A stretch of DNA of 64,000 bases from Chitinophaga pinensis (GCA_945897185.1 CAMDFC010000002.1:32218-96217), one strand, 5' to 3'; counted from the first letter of the stretch, positions 10,016 through 20,603 are shown. The notes: generated by a model from the sequence alone, not told the origin. Translations and numbers: made by a program.

Positions 10016-11287
10016 ATGTTGTATCATTTGTTTCAATGGCTGCAAAATGAACAAATCCGTATACCGGGAAGTGGACTGTTTCAGTTCATCACGTTCAGGG
10101 CCATGCTTGCTGTGCTTTTGTCTTTGTTAATCACCTTGGTGTTTGGAAAAAGAATCATCAACCTGTTAAGAAACCTTCAAGTTGGTGAAAGTGTTCGTGA
10201 GTTGGGTTTGCAAGGTGAAGAGCAGAAAAAAGGAACACCTACGATGGGGGGCTTCATCATCTTACTCGGCATATTGATTCCAACATTGTTGTTTGCTAAT
10301 TTGGACAAAGTATACATTAAGCTGCTTTTGTTGAGTACTGTTTGGTTGGGAATGGTGGGATTTGTGGATGATTACCTCAAATTAAGGGCAAAGAGAATTG
10401 CACAAAAGAAAGGTGTTTCTTATAAAAAAGGAAATGATGATGGATTGGCTGGCTGGTTTAAAGTTTTAGGTCAAGTTGGTTTGGGCATAATTATTAGTAT
10501 TACACTTCTGTTTAACGACAATGTAAAGGTGATGCGGGAGTATAAAGGGACAGTAAAGCCTGCCAATGCCAGTGAGGTAAAATACCAAGGTGGAGTAAGG
10601 TATTTTGTGAAAGCGGATGAGCCAATCACAACCATCCCATTTATTAAAGATCATGAGTTTAACTATGCAAAACTGCTCCCTGCTTCATTAAGAGAATACG
10701 GATGGCTTGTCTATATGCTGGTGATCATTTTTATTGTTACCGCAGTTTCTAACGGCGCTAATATTACTGATGGTTTAGACGGATTAGCAACTGGTGTTTC
10801 TGCCATCATTGGAGTCTGTTTGGCTTTGTTTGCGTATGCAAGTGGCAATTTAATCTTGGCCGACTACCTAAATATTATGTACATACCCAATCTTGGTGAG
10901 GTATCAATTTTCATTGCTGCCATGATTGGGGCTTGTATTGGTTTTCTATGGTACAATACTTATCCAGCCCAAGTTTTCATGGGGGATACGGGTAGCCTTG
11001 CCTTAGGCGGAATCATTGCAGCACTGGCAATTATTGTTCGAAAAGAGTTGTTGATACCTATTTTCTGTGCAGTGTTTTTAGTTGAAAATTTAAGTGTAAT
11101 GATACAAGTAGGGTATTTCAAGTATACCAAGAAAAAATATGGTGAGGGACGTCGTGTTTTTTTAATGAGTCCACTTCACCATCATTATCAAAAAAAAGGA
11201 TACCACGAAAGTAAAATTGCAATTCGTTTTTGGATTGTAACAATACTCTTTGTTGTGTTTGCCATAATGTCATTAAAAATTAGATAA
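10016..11287 (+). CDS. mraY: Phospho-N-acetylmuramoyl-pentapeptide-transferase
   Basis: 'GTPTMGGFIIL', 'FVDDYLKL', 'NITDGLDGLATG', 'FMGDTGSLALGG' and 'MSPLHHHYQKKG'. Confidence 0.95.
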   Translation: MLYHLFQWLQNEQIRIPGSGLFQFITFRAMLAVLLSLLITLVFGKRIINLLRNLQVGESVRELGLQGEEQKKGTPTMGGFIILLGILIPTLLFANLDKVYIKLLLLSTVWLGMVGFVDDYLKLRAKRIAQKKGVSYKKGNDDGLAGWFKVLGQVGLGIIISITLLFNDNVKVMREYKGTVKPANASEVKYQGGVRYFVKADEPITTIPFIKDHEFNYAKLLPASLREYGWLVYMLVIIFIVTAVSNGANITDGLDGLATGVSAIIGVCLALFAYASGNLILADYLNIMYIPNLGEVSIFIAAMIGACIGFLWYNTYPAQVFMGDTGSLALGGIIAALAIIVRKELLIPIFCAVFLVENLSVMIQVGYFKYTKKKYGEGRRVFLMSPLHHHYQKKGYHESKIAIRFWIVTILFVVFAIMSLKIR

Positions 11288-11306
11288 GAAGTAGAATAAA
11301 GTAAAC

Positions 11307-12647
11307 ATGTTGAAAAAAAGGATGGTCATCTTAGGTGGAGGAGAAAGTGGAGTAGGAGCTGCTCTGTTGTGCAAGCAGCAAGGATATGATGTATTCCTTA
11401 GTGATGCAGGGAAAATCAAAGACCACTACAAAGATGAGTTGGAATCAAACAATATTGAATTTGAATCAGGTGGACATACAGGTGCAAAGATTTTATCTGC
11501 TTATGAAGTAATGAAAAGTCCTGGTATTCCATCATCAAATCCTATCGTAAAAGAAATTCTTTCTCTCCATATTCCAATCATCAGTGAAATGGAATTGGCC
11601 TATAGATACAAAGGGAATAGCAGAATTATTGGCATAACAGGCAGTAATGGTAAAACAACTACTTCTTCCTTGATTTATCAAATTTGTAAGACTGGCGGCT
11701 TCAACTGTGCATTGGTGGGTAATATTGGAAATTCTATTGCACGTCAAATTACCACTGACCCTAAGCCATTGTATGTAGTAGAAATAAGCAGTTTCCAATT
11801 GGACGATATTATTTCATTTAGGCCTGATGTTGCAGTGCTTACTAACATCACAGAGGATCACCTCGACCGATACGAACATGATTTTGAAAAATACATTACT
11901 GCAAAATTTAAAATAGTAAAGAACCAAACTGAGCATGATTTTTTCATCTACAATGCTGATGATCCAGTTACCGTAAAGTATTTAGATCAATATCCATTTA
12001 ATTCCAAACCATTACCCATTAGTATGCAGAGAGAAATGCCAAAAGGCGCCTACATCAAGGATGATCATATGCATGTAAAGCAGGCTGATCAATTAACCAT
12101 GAGCATATTTGATTTTGCTTTAAAGGGCAAACACAACCAGTACAATACTATGGCAGCAGCAGTTGCGTCTTCTGTGGTTGGAATCCGGAAAGAAAAAATT
12201 CGTGATGCTGTTTCATCTTTTGAAAGCTTAGCGCACAGGATGGAAAAGGTTGCCACTGTTCGTGGGGTAGAATTTATAAATGATTCTAAGGCGACCAATT
12301 TGAATAGCGCTTGGTTTGCATTGGAGAGTATGGAAAAACCGGTCATACTTATTTTAGGTGGTGTAGATAAGGGGAACGATTATAAATTAATCAAGGATAT
12401 GGTAGCGGAAAAAGTAAAAGCGATTGTATGTATGGGTTTAGATAATTCCAAAATTCATGAAGCATTTTCTGAGGTAGTTGATAAAATTGTGGATGCAAGA
12501 AGTGCTGCTGAAGCCGTGAAACATGCTTACGCACTTTCTATCAAAGGTGACCTGGTCTTGCTTAGTCCGGCTTGTGCAAGCTTTGATCTTTTTAAAAATT
12601 ACGAAGACAGAGGCGACCAATTTAAAAAAGCAGTAAAAGAACTTTAA
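11307..12647 (+). CDS. murD: UDP-N-acetylmuramoylalanine--D-glutamate ligase
   Basis: 'GITGSNGKTTTSSL', 'NITEDHLDRY', 'FINDSKATN' and 'LSPACASFDLFKNYEDRG'. Confidence 0.95.
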   Translation: MLKKRMVILGGGESGVGAALLCKQQGYDVFLSDAGKIKDHYKDELESNNIEFESGGHTGAKILSAYEVMKSPGIPSSNPIVKEILSLHIPIISEMELAYRYKGNSRIIGITGSNGKTTTSSLIYQICKTGGFNCALVGNIGNSIARQITTDPKPLYVVEISSFQLDDIISFRPDVAVLTNITEDHLDRYEHDFEKYITAKFKIVKNQTEHDFFIYNADDPVTVKYLDQYPFNSKPLPISMQREMPKGAYIKDDHMHVKQADQLTMSIFDFALKGKHNQYNTMAAAVASSVVGIRKEKIRDAVSSFESLAHRMEKVATVRGVEFINDSKATNLNSAWFALESMEKPVILILGGVDKGNDYKLIKDMVAEKVKAIVCMGLDNSKIHEAFSEVVDKIVDARSAAEAVKHAYALSIKGDLVLLSPACASFDLFKNYEDRGDQFKKAVKEL

Positions 12648-12651
12648 TACA

Positions 12652-13896
12652 ATGCAGGGAGAAGGTATCGATATTAAAAAATATACGCTGGGGAATATTA
12701 CCAGTCGCACCAAAGGTGACAAAGTTATCTGGGCGATTGTTGTATTGCTTACGATGATGAGTTTGCTTGCAGTGTATAGCAGCACTGGTACGCTTGCTTA
12801 CAAGCTTTCTCGCAGTACGGAGTCGTATCTATTCAAGCAGGTTGTATTCATCGCAATTGGTGTGGCAATTATTTATTTTGCCCACCTGCTTAACTATACC
12901 ATATATTCAAGAATTGCCTTAGTTCTATTTATACTCTCTGTTCCATTATTGATTTACACTTTATTCTTTGGAACCAATTTGAATGATGCTAATCGTTGGA
13001 TTAAACTTCCTATCATCAACCTCACATTTCAAACTTCTGATCTTGCTAAACTAGCATTGTTTATGTATTTAAGCAGGCAATTAAGCAAGAGACAAGAGAC
13101 AATCAAGCAATTCAAATCTGGATTTTTACCACTTATTGCTCCCGTGTTTATTATCTGTGCTTTGATAGCACCAGCAAACCTATCTACTGCTTTGTTAACT
13201 GGAGCAACCAGTCTTATTTTACTCTTTATTGGAAGAGCCAGCATCAAGCACATTGCAGGTGTAGTTTTGATTGCAGCTGTTCCTTTGTTCATATTGATTG
13301 GTTTTGCTAAAATGTATTACAACGAGGCGGAAGCCAAGGCCATGCCGATGCCTTCCTATTTAACCAAGGGAAGGGTTGAGACCTGGGTTAAGCGGGTACA
13401 AAATTTTATGTATGCAGATAAGGAGGAAGCGTCTTATCAAGTGCAACAAGCTAAAATTGCTATTGCTAAAGGCAGCTGGGTTGGATTAGGTCCGGGTAAT
13501 AGCGAGGCGAGAAATTTCTTACCACATCCTTATTCTGATTTTATTTATTCAATCATCATTGAAGAATATGGCTTAATAGGTGGAGCAGTTATTTTGTTGA
13601 TCTATCTACTGTTTCTATACAGATGCATTCGAATAGTAAAAAACTGTCCATATGCCTTTGGTGCTTTTCTTGCAATGGCACTCAGCTTCACCCTTGTAAT
13701 TCAAGCATTGGCTAACATGGCAGTGAACGTAAATCTATTTCCAGTAACAGGAGTGACCCTACCATTGGTAAGTATGGGGGGAAGTTCATTTCTTTTTACT
13801 TGTTTATCTATAGGTATCATTTTAAGTGTTGCACGAAATGTAGAAACCCTGGAAGGAAAAGCTGAAGTACAAACCATTGAAACAGATAAACAATAA
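12652..13896 (+). CDS. ftsW: FtsW SEDS glycosyltransferase
   Basis: Polytopic SEDS protein; 'GPGNSEARNFLPHPYSDFIYSIIIEEYGLIGG' and 'GVTLPLVSMGGSS'. Confidence 0.93.
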   Translation: MQGEGIDIKKYTLGNITSRTKGDKVIWAIVVLLTMMSLLAVYSSTGTLAYKLSRSTESYLFKQVVFIAIGVAIIYFAHLLNYTIYSRIALVLFILSVPLLIYTLFFGTNLNDANRWIKLPIINLTFQTSDLAKLALFMYLSRQLSKRQETIKQFKSGFLPLIAPVFIICALIAPANLSTALLTGATSLILLFIGRASIKHIAGVVLIAAVPLFILIGFAKMYYNEAEAKAMPMPSYLTKGRVETWVKRVQNFMYADKEEASYQVQQAKIAIAKGSWVGLGPGNSEARNFLPHPYSDFIYSIIIEEYGLIGGAVILLIYLLFLYRCIRIVKNCPYAFGAFLAMALSFTLVIQALANMAVNVNLFPVTGVTLPLVSMGGSSFLFTCLSIGIILSVARNVETLEGKAEVQTIETDKQ

Positions 13897-15002
13897 TGAA
13901 ACTCAATAAAATCATTATAGCAGGTGGGGGAACGGGGGGACATATTTTCCCGGCAATTGCTGTTGCGCATGCGCTGCAAAAGATGATTCCATCTATAGAA
14001 ATTCTTTTTGTAGGGGCCAAGGGAAAAATGGAAATGGAAAAAGTGCCTCAGGCGGGGTTTCGAATTGAAGGCATCGATATTGCTGGGTTTAACAGAAGGA
14101 AATTGTTCAGCAATTGGAAACTTCCATTCATGTTGATTAAAAGTTTTGTGCAAGTACGTAATATATTTAAATCTTTTCATCCCGATGCTGCATTTGGTGT
14201 TGGCGGTTATTCAAGTTTCCCAGTGTTGCGTTATGCCCAACAACAAGGGGTAGCTACTTTTTTACACGAGGCCAATTCATTTGCTGGGAAATCTAATTTA
14301 CTACTTAGTAAAAAAGCCGATTTGGTGATGGTAGGATCCCAAGGTATGGAGCGGTTTTTTGGCCAAGATAAAATGGTCTACACAGGTAATCCTGTTCGAA
14401 GAGAAATTGTTGAATCGAAAGTGTTTGCAGAAGAAGCTTTTGAGTTTTTTGGATTAAAAATGGATAAGCCTACCGTGTTGGTTATGGGTGGAAGTCTTGG
14501 TGCAAAAAGCATCAACGAAGCAATGGGAAAAGGGGTAAATCGACTTATTGCTGCAGGAATTCAAGTGATTTGGCAGACTGGAAAAGGAAATATTGATGCA
14601 GTGCCTGATGCAATAAGAAAACAGAAAGGAGTATGTGTTTCTGAATTCATAAACAAAATGAGTTATGCATATAAGGCCTCAGATATTGTAGTTTCTAGAG
14701 CTGGAGCTATTGCATTGGCTGAAATTTGTGCATCCGGAAAACCTTCTGTATTGGTTCCTTTTCCGCTTGCTGCCGAAGATCACCAAACTGTAAATGCGCA
14801 AATGCTGGTATCACAAGGTGCTGCATGCATCGTACGTGATAATGAAGCAGAAGCTCGGCTGGTAGATGTAATAATTGAATTAATTAATGACAAAGCGAAA
14901 TGCACAGCTTTTGGTGAAGCTGCAATTCGCATAGACAAAAGAGATGCCGATCAGGTTATAGCAGCGTTGATAGTAAAAAAAATACAAGAAAGAAATGGTT
15001 GA
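13896..15002 (+). CDS. murG: UDP-GlcNAc--undecaprenyl-PP-MurNAc-pentapeptide GlcNAc transferase
   Basis: 'IIAGGGTGGHIFPAIAVA', 'GVGGYSSFPVL', 'HEANSFAGKSNLLLSKKAD' and 'VSRAGAIALAEI'. Confidence 0.95.
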   Translation: MKLNKIIIAGGGTGGHIFPAIAVAHALQKMIPSIEILFVGAKGKMEMEKVPQAGFRIEGIDIAGFNRRKLFSNWKLPFMLIKSFVQVRNIFKSFHPDAAFGVGGYSSFPVLRYAQQQGVATFLHEANSFAGKSNLLLSKKADLVMVGSQGMERFFGQDKMVYTGNPVRREIVESKVFAEEAFEFFGLKMDKPTVLVMGGSLGAKSINEAMGKGVNRLIAAGIQVIWQTGKGNIDAVPDAIRKQKGVCVSEFINKMSYAYKASDIVVSRAGAIALAEICASGKPSVLVPFPLAAEDHQTVNAQMLVSQGAACIVRDNEAEARLVDVIIELINDKAKCTAFGEAAIRIDKRDADQVIAALIVKKIQERNG

Positions 15003-16359
15003 TTTAATCAACATACACGATATTAATAAAGCTTATTTCATTGGAATAGGGGGCATAGGCATGAGTGCTATTGCGCGGTATTTCAAGAGCAGGGGTGCAT
15101 CTGTTTCTGGCTATGATAAAACCCCAACTTCCTTAACAGAACAGTTGATTGCAGAAGGAATTGATGTACATTTTACCGATGATGTTGCTCTGTTTCCTCA
15201 AGATGCTGATCTTGTGGTATATACTCCAGCCATCCCAGCGGATAGTGCTATTTTAAATTGGTGTAAATCAAATAAAATTAGTTTATTTAAGCGCAGCGAT
15301 GTACTTCAGATCATATCAAAAGACACCTACAACATATGTGTTGCTGGTACACATGGTAAAACGACTACAAGTAGCATGGTTGCCCATTTGCTGCGCGATT
15401 CCGGATTTGGTTGTAATGCATTTTTAGGAGGTATTGCCTCTAATTATCAAACTAATTTTTGGAGTGATCCCAATCCTGTTGCAGTAATTGAAGCAGATGA
15501 ATACGATAGGAGTTTTCTGAAATTGTATCCCAATGTGATTTCAATATCATCCATGGATCCCGATCACTTGGATATTTACCATACGGCGAAAGAAATGGAG
15601 GATGCATTTGTGCAATTCACTTTAAATCTTAAACCTGGTGGATTACTACTTGCAAAAAAAGGAATTCAACGAGAAACTGAATTAAAGGGTAATCCACATC
15701 AGTCTTACCACCTTACTGATGAGTTAGCAGATATACACACAAGCAGTCTAGCAACTAAAGAGGGTGGATATGTATTTAATGCGGTTGGTCCTGATTGGGA
15801 AATTAAATCCATTGAGCTGAGGATGGGTGGAATGCACAATGTAGAAAACAGCCTGGTTGCCATAGCAGTTGCAAAACATTTGGGAATCAACGAGGATTTG
15901 ATCAGAAAGGCGTTGGCAAACTTCATGGGAGTAAAAAGAAGATTTGAATACGTAATTCAGTCTGAGGGTATAGTATATATAGACGACTATGCCCATCACC
16001 CAGAGGAATTAAGGGTGTTGATTTCTGGTGCGAAAGCCATGTTCCCAAATCGAAAGTGTACGTTGGTGTTTCAGCCACATTTGTTTTCGCGTACAAGAGA
16101 TCTTGTGGACGGTTTTGCTGAGGTGCTTGGGTTGGTAGAACAGGTTATTTTATTGCCGATCTATCCTGCCCGCGAACTTCCAATTGATGGCATTACAAGT
16201 GCTTGGCTAGCAAACCAGGTGAAGTCGGGTGTTACCCTATTGGAAAAAGATGAACTTGAAAACTACCTTGTTCAGTTGAAACCAGAATTGCTAATTACGG
16301 CTGGTGCAGGAGATATAGACAAATTAGTAGAACCCATTAAACAAGCATTGTTGAATTAA
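14995..16359 (+). CDS. murC: UDP-N-acetylmuramate--L-alanine ligase
   Basis: 'FIGIGGIGMSAIARY', 'VAGTHGKTTTSSM', 'YIDDYAHHPEELR' and 'FQPHLFSRTRD'. Confidence 0.95.
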   Translation: MVDLINIHDINKAYFIGIGGIGMSAIARYFKSRGASVSGYDKTPTSLTEQLIAEGIDVHFTDDVALFPQDADLVVYTPAIPADSAILNWCKSNKISLFKRSDVLQIISKDTYNICVAGTHGKTTTSSMVAHLLRDSGFGCNAFLGGIASNYQTNFWSDPNPVAVIEADEYDRSFLKLYPNVISISSMDPDHLDIYHTAKEMEDAFVQFTLNLKPGGLLLAKKGIQRETELKGNPHQSYHLTDELADIHTSSLATKEGGYVFNAVGPDWEIKSIELRMGGMHNVENSLVAIAVAKHLGINEDLIRKALANFMGVKRRFEYVIQSEGIVYIDDYAHHPEELRVLISGAKAMFPNRKCTLVFQPHLFSRTRDLVDGFAEVLGLVEQVILLPIYPARELPIDGITSAWLANQVKSGVTLLEKDELENYLVQLKPELLITAGAGDIDKLVEPIKQALLN

Positions 16360-17237
16360 TGAAGATCAACAAGAAAACCATATTGAACGTGTTAGTAATT
16401 CTCTTATGGGTATCCATAGGGTCTGGTATGGTTGTACTTCTTGTAAGTGCAGTTAAAAAAGAACAGTCCAAATTGTGTAAAGAAGTAATTGTAGAATTCA
16501 AAGATGATCTGCCTTTTAGGATGTTGGATGAAACTGAAATAGAGTATACGCTTTGGCCGGCAGCTAGAAACAATAATCCTGTTGGTAAGCAACTGGTAAA
16601 TCTGGACCTTTTCTCTCTAGAAAAACAATTAGAAAAGAATCCTTGGATACTGGATGCTGATTTATACATCGATCAATTAAATCAACTGCATTTACGCGTG
16701 GAACAGCGTAATCCTGTGGCAAGACTCTTTACTCCTGAGGGAAATTCTTTTTATATAGATGAAAAATATGCCTTGCTTCCTGTAAAACTTTCTGATGTAA
16801 TTTCTTTACCCGTTTTCACCAATTTTTATATAAACCCTTCACTAAAAACTGCTTCTGATTCTATTTTGTTGAAAAGGATAGTTGGTCTTTCAAAATATAT
16901 AAAGTCAGATTCCTTTTGGATGGCACAAGTTGAACAGGTGAACATCAATGCCAATCAAACATTTGAAGTAACAACGCAGATGGGTGATCAACTTGTACAA
17001 CTTGGTGTAAGGAGTGATTGGCAAAAACTATTTTCAAAATTAAAGGTATTGTACGGGAGGATGAGTGCAGAAGGAAATTGGTCAAAGTACATTCAAATTG
17101 ATTTGCAGTATAAAGACCAGGCAGTGTGCATTAAGCGAGAATCAAACTATAAGATAGTAGACAGCATTGCTGTAATAGATACAACTTTGACGACACCAAT
17201 AAACACGCAAAAAACCCCAGTAAATAAAACGCTATGA
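16359..17237 (+). CDS. ftsQ: FtsQ/DivIB-type cell division protein
   Basis: N-terminal TM, POTRA-like region; positioned between murC and ftsA. Confidence 0.8.
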   Translation: MKINKKTILNVLVILLWVSIGSGMVVLLVSAVKKEQSKLCKEVIVEFKDDLPFRMLDETEIEYTLWPAARNNNPVGKQLVNLDLFSLEKQLEKNPWILDADLYIDQLNQLHLRVEQRNPVARLFTPEGNSFYIDEKYALLPVKLSDVISLPVFTNFYINPSLKTASDSILLKRIVGLSKYIKSDSFWMAQVEQVNINANQTFEVTTQMGDQLVQLGVRSDWQKLFSKLKVLYGRMSAEGNWSKYIQIDLQYKDQAVCIKRESNYKIVDSIAVIDTTLTTPINTQKTPVNKTL

Positions 17238-18592
17238 CACAGGAACAACCCATCATTGTAGGGCTTGACATTGGAACCACCAAAATTGCTGCAATTGCAG
17301 GAAGAAAAAATGAGTTTGGTAAACTTGAGATTCTAGGCTTTGGGCTCGCCAACAGCAATGGTGTGCAACACGGTATGGTCTTGAATATCGACCAAACAAT
17401 CAAGGCTATTGAAACTGCTTTAAAAAATTGTTATGCTTCAAATCCCGGACTTGAAATTAATGAAGTCTATGTGGGTATTGCAGGTCATCACATTAAAAGT
17501 CTCCAAACACGTGGAGATATTGTAAGGCGTTCTACCGAAGACGAAATAAAGCAGTTTGAAATTGATCAGTTGGTGGCTGATCAATACAAAACATATATTC
17601 CGGCAGGTGATCAGATTATTGACGTAATTCCTCAGGAATTTACAGTAGATAATCACCAGAATATTGCAGATCCAATTGGTTACACTGGGGTAAAAGTTGG
17701 AGCAAATTTTCATATCATTACTGGAGATCGAAATGCAATACGCAACATTAATAGAAGTGTTGAAAAAGCTGGATTACGTGTAAAAGACCTTATGCTGCAA
17801 CCATTGGCATCATCTGCCGCTGTAATGAGTGAGCAAGATATTGAAGCTGGTATTGCCATATTGGATATTGGAGGTGGAACAACCGATTTGGCTGTTTTTT
17901 ATGAAGGGATCTTGAAACATACCGCTGTTATTCCTTTTGGGGGTGAAAATATTACCAATGATATTAAAATGGGACTGGGCGTACTAAAAACCCAGGCTGA
18001 ATTGATGAAGATACAGTATGGTAGCGCTTTGTCTGATGCTGCCCAAGCCAATGCATTTATAAAAATTCCTGGATTACGGGGCTTGCCATCAAGGGAAATC
18101 AGTGTAAAAAATCTTGCGTCAATTATACAAGCAAGAATGGGTGAGATACTTGCCTTTGTTACTTTTCACCTCAAACAAGTTGGTCTTGATAATAAAATGT
18201 TGAATGGAGGTATTGTACTTACAGGTGGCGGATCTCAGTTGAAACACTTGATACAACTCACCGAATATGCAACTGGACTCAATGCACGAATCGGATTTCC
18301 TAATGAACATTTGGCGGCCAACCATATTGCAGAATTAGAGAAACCCATGTATGCAACTTGTATTGGTTTGATTTTGAAGGGATACAATGTTTATGAAAAC
18401 AACCAGAATAAATTATATCCGCATGCCAACACAACGGTGCTTAAAACAGAGAAAGTTGAAAATGAGGAGCAGAAAGAAGTAATGGTTCAAGCGATTCCTA
18501 CCAAAGGACGGAAAACCCTGTCTGATTTCATGAATACGATAAAAGATGGTATAATAGATCTTTTCAAAGAAGAAGGCGATAAACAACTCTAA
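17234..18592 (+). CDS. ftsA: Cell division protein FtsA
   Basis: 'IVGLDIGTTKIAAIAGRK', 'ILDIGGGTTDLAVF' and 'IVLTGGGSQL'. Confidence 0.95.
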   Translation: MTQEQPIIVGLDIGTTKIAAIAGRKNEFGKLEILGFGLANSNGVQHGMVLNIDQTIKAIETALKNCYASNPGLEINEVYVGIAGHHIKSLQTRGDIVRRSTEDEIKQFEIDQLVADQYKTYIPAGDQIIDVIPQEFTVDNHQNIADPIGYTGVKVGANFHIITGDRNAIRNINRSVEKAGLRVKDLMLQPLASSAAVMSEQDIEAGIAILDIGGGTTDLAVFYEGILKHTAVIPFGGENITNDIKMGLGVLKTQAELMKIQYGSALSDAAQANAFIKIPGLRGLPSREISVKNLASIIQARMGEILAFVTFHLKQVGLDNKMLNGGIVLTGGGSQLKHLIQLTEYATGLNARIGFPNEHLAANHIAELEKPMYATCIGLILKGYNVYENNQNKLYPHANTTVLKTEKVENEEQKEVMVQAIPTKGRKTLSDFMNTIKDGIIDLFKEEGDKQL

Positions 18593-18620
18593 AATAACTT
18601 ACTACAAAACCCATAATCCC

Positions 18621-20552
18621 ATGACAATGTTACAATTCGATCTCCCAAAAGAACAATCATCAATCATCAAAGTAATCGGTGTAGGTGGCGGTGGAAGCAA
18701 CGCCGTTAATTACATGCACAGTCTAGGTATAGGCGGTGTAGACTTTGTTGTATGCAATACCGATGCACAGTCGTTGGCTTCAAGCAGTGTACCCAATAAG
18801 GTACAACTAGGCCCTTCACTTACACAAGGATTGGGTGCTGGCGCTAATCCCGAAATTGGCCGTCAAGCTACAGAGGAAAGTCTTGATGAAATTCGTCGCA
18901 TTCTTGAAGTCAATACCAAAATGGCATTTGTTACAGCAGGTATGGGTGGCGGAACAGGCACTGGAGGTGCTCCAATTATTTCAAAAATCTGTAAGGATAT
19001 GGGTATCCTTACAGTGGGTATAGTAACCACTCCTTTTTCTTATGAAGGAAAGAAAAGGGCGCTTCACGCACAAAACGGCATCAATCAACTAAAGGCCAAT
19101 GTTGATACTTTGTTGGTTATAAGTAATGATAAATTAAGACATCAGTTTGGAAATCTAACCATGAGTGCTGCTTTGTCTACTGCCGATAATGTTTTGGCAA
19201 CCGCCGCTAAGTGTATTACCGATGTAATCAATACTACAGGTCAAATAAACGTAGATTTTGCCGATGTATGTACTGTGATGAGAAATGGTGGTGTAGCCAT
19301 ATTGGGTAGCGCACGTGCTAAAGGCGAAAACAGATCTCAAGTTGCAATTGAACAAGCGTTGAATTCACCTTTATTAAATGATAATGATATCAAAGGAGCA
19401 AAATGGATTCTTATCAACATCAACTCTCGCTTAGGTGATTCGGAATTTACGATGGATGAAGTAGAAACTATTCAGGAATACCTTCTTACTCAGACTGGTC
19501 CAGATGCTGATGTAATTCTTGGTTTGGGATATGATGAGTCTTTGGGTGATGAAATCAGCATTACCATCATCGCTACAGGGTTTGAGCAAAAGTCTCCATT
19601 CGGGGAAGAACCCAAAGAAGAAGTTAAACAAGAAGTGAAAGACGAGAGAATCATGTTCACCTTAGACATCACTCCTAAAGCTCAGCTTGAGCCTTTAGCA
19701 ATTGTAGCGCCAGAACCTGAACTAGAACAAGTTGAAACCATTTTTAAAGAAGAAGTTGTTCTTGAAACACCTGTGGTTTTTGAATTGACACCTGCTGATT
19801 TGGTGGAAGAGCCAACATTGATTTTGGTTGATGAAACTGTGGAAGAGCTGATTGCTGAAGAAGAACAAGTGGTTGTTGAATTGACAGACGAAGCACCGTT
19901 GGTTTTTGAACTTGATCTTGAAATGGGTATAGAACCCGTAAAATTAAACTTTGAGGAAACTGTTGTTGCACCAGTAATAGAAAAGGAGATGACTGCTCCT
20001 GAGGCAATAAGTCTAGTATCTCAAACACCATTGGCACAAGGCTTTTTGGTTAAACCTGCTCAAATTTATGTAAGTGAGACTACACCTATTCAGCAAGTAC
20101 AGGAGCAAAAAACTGAAATGCACAATCAAGCGCCTGCGAAAATTGTTCAGCCTTTAGTTGAGATGCCAAAGTCTGAAAGCGAAGCGGAGGATCTCATTGA
20201 GTTGGTTTTTCGCGAAGCAACGATAACTGAAGAGCCTGTTCTGCTAAAAGAAGAGGTGATTGTTAACGAAATTGAGGAACCCGCTCCTTTTGACGAAGCA
20301 GAAGCACAACGCACAAGAGCAGCTGAGCGTTTGTATAAGTTGCGTAATCTCTCTTTTAATTTTAACTCACAAGATCCTAACAGTGAGTATGAAAGCATTC
20401 CTGCTTATGTGAGACATAATCTTCAGGTTCACAATACCACGTTAGCTTCTGTAGAAAAATTTTACAGTAGCTATTCTGTAGGTAAAGACGAGAACAACGT
20501 AACACAGATTAGTACAATAAATACATTCCTAGAAGGCAAGAAGCCCGATTAA
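18621..20552 (+). CDS. ftsZ: Cell division GTPase FtsZ with long acidic linker
   Basis: 'IKVIGVGGGGSNAVNYM', 'GMGGGTGTGGAP' tubulin signature; C-terminal 'IPAYVRHNL' peptide. Confidence 0.96.
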   Translation: MTMLQFDLPKEQSSIIKVIGVGGGGSNAVNYMHSLGIGGVDFVVCNTDAQSLASSSVPNKVQLGPSLTQGLGAGANPEIGRQATEESLDEIRRILEVNTKMAFVTAGMGGGTGTGGAPIISKICKDMGILTVGIVTTPFSYEGKKRALHAQNGINQLKANVDTLLVISNDKLRHQFGNLTMSAALSTADNVLATAAKCITDVINTTGQINVDFADVCTVMRNGGVAILGSARAKGENRSQVAIEQALNSPLLNDNDIKGAKWILININSRLGDSEFTMDEVETIQEYLLTQTGPDADVILGLGYDESLGDEISITIIATGFEQKSPFGEEPKEEVKQEVKDERIMFTLDITPKAQLEPLAIVAPEPELEQVETIFKEEVVLETPVVFELTPADLVEEPTLILVDETVEELIAEEEQVVVELTDEAPLVFELDLEMGIEPVKLNFEETVVAPVIEKEMTAPEAISLVSQTPLAQGFLVKPAQIYVSETTPIQQVQEQKTEMHNQAPAKIVQPLVEMPKSESEAEDLIELVFREATITEEPVLLKEEVIVNEIEEPAPFDEAEAQRTRAAERLYKLRNLSFNFNSQDPNSEYESIPAYVRHNLQVHNTTLASVEKFYSSYSVGKDENNVTQISTINTFLEGKKPD

Positions 20553-20575
20553 TGAAAAACCACAAATGGCTTGCC

Positions 20576-20603
20576 TGCCCCGGTATTTACCGGGGCATTT
20601 TTT
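20576..20603 (+). terminator. Intrinsic terminator after ftsZ (end of dcw cluster)
   Basis: tgccccggta-tt-taccggggca followed by six T. Confidence 0.88.

Noticed and set aside
9578-10054. 158-aa minus-strand ORF spanning murE/mraY
   Set aside because: Antisense to two conserved genes; chance ORF.
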